Positions 14,050-17,125 of a DNA stretch of 17,125 bases are shown piece after piece. Both the position numbers and the translations under genes were made by a program. Origin of the DNA: CAYUYV01 sp050331455 (lineage in GTDB: Bacteria; Pseudomonadota; Alphaproteobacteria; JAJFIK01); contig JBHJGV010000079.1 in NCBI GenBank assembly GCA_050331455.1, forward strand, positions 1 to 17,125. Direction: 5' to 3'. The notes under the pieces were generated by a model. It made no database searches. It was not told the DNA's origin and was given only the letters and a program-made list of their open reading frames with translations. Within the stretch, counting starts at the first letter, position 1. Every line of letters starts with the position of its first letter.

Positions 14050-16992
14050 TCATGCCATGCCGGGGGCAGGCGCATCCTTTTTGCCGCCCTCCACAGACCA
14101 TTTCCCTGCTTTCACCAGAGCCTCGACGGCGTCGGCGTCGCGCAGGGTGAGGTCTTTGTAGGTCGGGTGGGTGCCGACTTCGGGGAGGATTTTCCAGGAG
14201 CGGCGGCATTTACGGCCCTCGGCTAGGCGGGGCTCGACGGCGACACCGGCCACATCCGCGAGGCGGAAGGCGGTCTCGGGCCCTTCCCCGTCCGTGACGC
14301 TTGCGCTGCTGGTGATGGCGAGTTCGGCCATGTCGAGGCCCTCGATGGCCTTGGCGAGGTCCGCATCCGAGACATGGATCACCGGCGCGGCCTCAAGGCT
14401 TGAGCCGATCCGGCCCTCCCGGCGCTCCACCTCCAGGGCACCGGTCACCACACGGCGCACCTTGCGCATGGCGGCCCAGCGGGCGGCGAGCGCGTCGTCC
14501 CGCCACTCGGACGGGATTTCCGGGAAGATGCGCAGGTGCACGGAATTGTCCGCCTCACCATGGCGGGAGCGCCAGACCTCCTCCATGGTGAAGCACAGGA
14601 TCGGCGCGAACCAGACCGTCAGCGTATTGAACACTGCGTCCATCACCGTGCGGCAGGCGCGCCGGCGGGTCGCATCCGGCCGGTCGCAGTAGAGCGAGTC
14701 CTTGCGGATATCAAAATAGAAAGCCGACAGATCATTGTTACAGAAATGGAGCAGGTTCTGATAGACCCGGTTGAAGTCAAAGCCCGCATAGGCCTCGCGG
14801 ATCTCCCCATCGAGTTCGGCAATCCGATGCAGCACCCAGCGATCCGTGGGCGGCATCTCGGCCGCCGGCAAGCGCTCCTCCTCCGTAAAGCCGTGCAGCG
14901 CGCCGAGCAGGAAGCGCATGGTGTTGCGCAGCTTGCGATAGGCATCCACCGTACCCTTGATCACCTCCTTGCCGAGGCGCAGGTCCTCGGTAAAGTCCGC
15001 ACTCGACACCCACAGCCGGATGGTATCGGCACCATACTGATCGATGAGCTGCTGGGGCTCGATGACATTGCCCAGCGATTTGGACATTTTCCGTCCCTGG
15101 TCATCCACCAGGAAACCGTGGGTCAGCACGGCTCGATAGGGTGCCGTGCCCCGTGTGCCGCAGCTTTCAAGCAAAGAGGACTGGAACCAGCCCCGGTGCT
15201 GGTCGGAGCCTTCCAGATAAAGATCGGCCGGCCAGTGCAGATCCTCCCGGTCCTCCAGCACGAAGGCATGGGTCGAACCGGAGTCGAACCACACATCGAG
15301 AATGTCCCGCGCCGGCTCCCATTGCTCCGGATCGTGATCGTCCCCCAGGAAGCGCTTGGGGTCCCCGTTGAACCAGGCATCGGCGCCCTCTTCCCGGAAG
15401 GCGGCGGCGATCCGGGCATTGACAGCCTCGTCCCGCAGCAACTCCTGGGTGTCTTTGTTGTAGAACACCGTGAGCGGCACGCCCCAGGCCCGCTGGCGCG
15501 AGAGCACCCAGTCGGGACGCCCCTCGACCATGGAGCGGATGCGGTTGCGCCCTTGTTCCGGCACGAAGGTGACCTCGTCGATGGCCTTGAGGGCTTTCTC
15601 GCGCAGGCCCGTCTTCTCCATGCTGACGAACCATTGGGGCGTGTTCCGGAAGATCACCGGGGCCTTGGAGCGCCAGGAATGGGGATAGGAGTGGCGCAGG
15701 CTGCCTTTCGTCAGCAGACTGCCCGTTGTAATCAGAGCCTTGATGACAGCGCCATTGGCGTCCCCGTCCTTGCCTTCCGACGTGAAGACCGTCTTGCCGG
15801 CAAAAAACGGCACGCCCGGGAAATAGGTGCCGTCCTCACCCACCGTGTGGGGCACTTCGATGCCGTGTTGAAGGGTGGCGACCTCATAGTCGTCCTGGCC
15901 GTGGCCGGGCGCCGTGTGCACGAAGCCCGTTCCGGCCTCGTCAGTCACGTGGTCCCCGTCAAGCAGGGGCACGGTGAAATCATAACCGCCCTGGGCGCCC
16001 TCCAGGCCCCACAAGGGATGGCGGCAGGTGGCGCCCTTCGGATCCGCATCGTGCAGGCGCGTGAGGGTTTCAATTTTGGCGTCCGTGGCCACCTGGGCCG
16101 CGAGCGCATCGGCCAGGATGAGCACGTCCCCTTCACGGGCAAGCGCCCCCTCAGCCACGGTCTCAACGCGATAGGCCCCATACGGAATTTTATGCGAGAA
16201 ACAGACCGCCCGGTTGCCGGGGATGGTCCAGGGGGTCGTGGTCCAGATGACGATGCTCGCACCTTTCACACTGTCATGGCCGTCCACGACCGGGAATTTC
16301 ACCCAGATGGTCGGCGATTTCTTTTCGTGGTACTCGACTTCCGCCTCGGCGAGGGCTGTCCGTTCGACCACGGACCACATGACCGGCTTCGAACCCAGAT
16401 AGAGCGAGCCGTCCATGACGAATTTCATGAATTCCTGGGCAATGCGGGCTTCGGCGTCATAGGCCATGGTGGTGTACGGATTGTCCCAGTCGCCCATCAC
16501 GCCGAGGCGCTTGAACTCCTCGCGCTGGATGTCGATCCATTTTTGGGCGAAGTCCCGGCATTCCTTGCGGAACTCGGTGACCGGCACCTCGTCCTTGCTC
16601 TTGCCCGCCTCGCGATAGCGCTGCTCTACCTTCCATTCGATGGGCAGGCCGTGGCAATCCCACCCCGGAACGAAGGCCGCATCCCGCCCCATCATCTGGT
16701 GGGAGCGGACGACCATGTCTTTCAGCACCTTCTGCATGGCCGTGCCCATATGGATGTGGCCATTGGCATAAGGGGGGCCGTCATGGAGCGTGAAGGGCTC
16801 ACGCCCTTTCGACTGGGTCCGGAGCTTGCCGTAAAGATCCATGGCGTTCCACCCGGCCAGCCATTCCGGCTCCCGCTGGGGCAGCCCCGCCTTCATGGGA
16901 AAATCCGTCTGGGGCAGGAACAGTGTGTCCCGGTAATCGGGACCTGTATCGTCCGGCATCTCGGCGGCGGGTGTCTTGGGGGTATCAGCCAT
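14050..16992 (-). CDS. ileS: Isoleucyl-tRNA synthetase
   Basis: A 980-residue class I synthetase that charges tRNA-Ile with isoleucine in the cytoplasm. The ATP-binding HIGH-type motif is in PPYANGHIHMG (residues 73-83). The long CP1 editing insertion follows, including WTTTPWTIPGN. DVWFDSG and LEGSDQHRGWF precede the KMSKS loop (KMSKSLGN from 635), then the anticodon-binding helical domain. The C-terminus differs from zinc-binding bacterial IleRS: GRKCRRSWKILPEVG has one Cys (929) and Ser where the partner Cys is usual, and the second pair is replaced by LTLRDADAV. I recall similar losses in other alphaproteobacterial IleRS proteins. ATG 16992 gives the expected N-terminus, though no strong ribosome site precedes it. 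It is the most upstream gene of the minus-strand block in the window. Confidence 0.97.
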   Translation of the reverse strand: MADTPKTPAAEMPDDTGPDYRDTLFLPQTDFPMKAGLPQREPEWLAGWNAMDLYGKLRTQSKGREPFTLHDGPPYANGHIHMGTAMQKVLKDMVVRSHQMMGRDAAFVPGWDCHGLPIEWKVEQRYREAGKSKDEVPVTEFRKECRDFAQKWIDIQREEFKRLGVMGDWDNPYTTMAYDAEARIAQEFMKFVMDGSLYLGSKPVMWSVVERTALAEAEVEYHEKKSPTIWVKFPVVDGHDSVKGASIVIWTTTPWTIPGNRAVCFSHKIPYGAYRVETVAEGALAREGDVLILADALAAQVATDAKIETLTRLHDADPKGATCRHPLWGLEGAQGGYDFTVPLLDGDHVTDEAGTGFVHTAPGHGQDDYEVATLQHGIEVPHTVGEDGTYFPGVPFFAGKTVFTSEGKDGDANGAVIKALITTGSLLTKGSLRHSYPHSWRSKAPVIFRNTPQWFVSMEKTGLREKALKAIDEVTFVPEQGRNRIRSMVEGRPDWVLSRQRAWGVPLTVFYNKDTQELLRDEAVNARIAAAFREEGADAWFNGDPKRFLGDDHDPEQWEPARDILDVWFDSGSTHAFVLEDREDLHWPADLYLEGSDQHRGWFQSSLLESCGTRGTAPYRAVLTHGFLVDDQGRKMSKSLGNVIEPQQLIDQYGADTIRLWVSSADFTEDLRLGKEVIKGTVDAYRKLRNTMRFLLGALHGFTEEERLPAAEMPPTDRWVLHRIAELDGEIREAYAGFDFNRVYQNLLHFCNNDLSAFYFDIRKDSLYCDRPDATRRRACRTVMDAVFNTLTVWFAPILCFTMEEVWRSRHGEADNSVHLRIFPEIPSEWRDDALAARWAAMRKVRRVVTGALEVERREGRIGSSLEAAPVIHVSDADLAKAIEGLDMAELAITSSASVTDGEGPETAFRLADVAGVAVEPRLAEGRKCRRSWKILPEVGTHPTYKDLTLRDADAVEALVKAGKWSVEGGKKDAPAPGMA

Positions 16993-17060
16993 GGTTGATG
17001 GGTCCGTTGCGCAAATGGGATCGCCAGGGTGCGGATCACCTCTGGACAGAATTCTCGATC

Positions 17061-17095
17061 GTCATTGTGAGGAGCGCAGCGACGACGCAATCCCG
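17061..17095. repeat. REP-like palindromic repeat upstream of ileS
   Basis: GTCATTGTGAGGAGCGCAGC continues with GACGACGCAATCCCG. This matches a dispersed intergenic repeat known from many bacterial genomes (form 'GTCATTGCGAGGAGCGAAGC...GCAATCC'). Its ends pair (ATTGTG with CGCAAT, allowing a G-T pair), so it can fold as a hairpin. It lies about 70 nt upstream of the ileS start. The rest of 16993-17125 shows no gene. Confidence 0.65.
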
Positions 17096-17125
17096 AGCAC
17101 CGGACACGGAGCATATGGGTCTGGA

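Noticed and set aside
14536..16998. An 820-codon open frame on the plus strand
   Set aside because: It is entirely antisense to ileS, which has complete synthetase motifs; the antisense product has no recognisable domain.

Overview
This is a G+C-rich chromosomal stretch (roughly two-thirds G+C by eye), most likely from an alphaproteobacterium, perhaps Rhodospirillales-like. The clues are a DUF3035/BamF-type lipoprotein gene directly downstream of lspA, mutL just beyond it, ileS a little upstream, and an IleRS C-terminus that has lost its zinc cysteines. The lineage is inferred from gene families and gene order; no 16S or other marker is present.

Left part (1-3540): a lipid or acyl-CoA catabolism neighbourhood. 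It holds the 3' end of an enoyl-CoA hydratase gene, a convergent GNAT acetyltransferase, an acyl-CoA dehydrogenase whose catalytic base appears to sit on helix G, and a second acyl-CoA-dehydrogenase-fold protein that looks like a flavin-dependent monooxygenase. Between the last two lie the first 28 codons of a second GNAT gene, cut off beside an 85-bp palindromic, MITE-like repeat.

Middle-left (3559-7423, all minus strand): an iron-uptake module. It has a PepSY-TM inner-membrane protein, a small unrecognised membrane-anchored protein overlapping it by 4 nt, and a TonB-dependent siderophore receptor with its own Shine-Dalgarno site and a Fur-box-like palindrome in front. The likely division of labour is siderophore import across the outer membrane by the receptor, then periplasmic iron release or reduction by the PepSY pair.

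Middle-right (7625-12946, all minus strand): housekeeping genes in the order DUF547 protein, lspA, bamF-like lipoprotein, a doubtful proline-rich ORF, mutL. The lipoprotein carries a lipobox, so it is a predicted substrate of the signal peptidase encoded next to it.

Right part (13105-17125): a decayed DDE transposase (frameshift, internal deletion, lost C-terminus) separates ileS from the DUF547-lspA block. Its last fragment is in frame with the DUF547 gene, so a naive gene call produces a false fusion. ileS follows, with a REP-like repeat upstream of it. Several short tandem repeats (6, 15, 17 and 18 bp) dot the non-conserved segments.

No CRISPR array, phage, RNA gene or clearly new multi-gene system is visible. 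The least described parts are the small partner protein in the PepSY/receptor module and the proline-rich ORF beside mutL.
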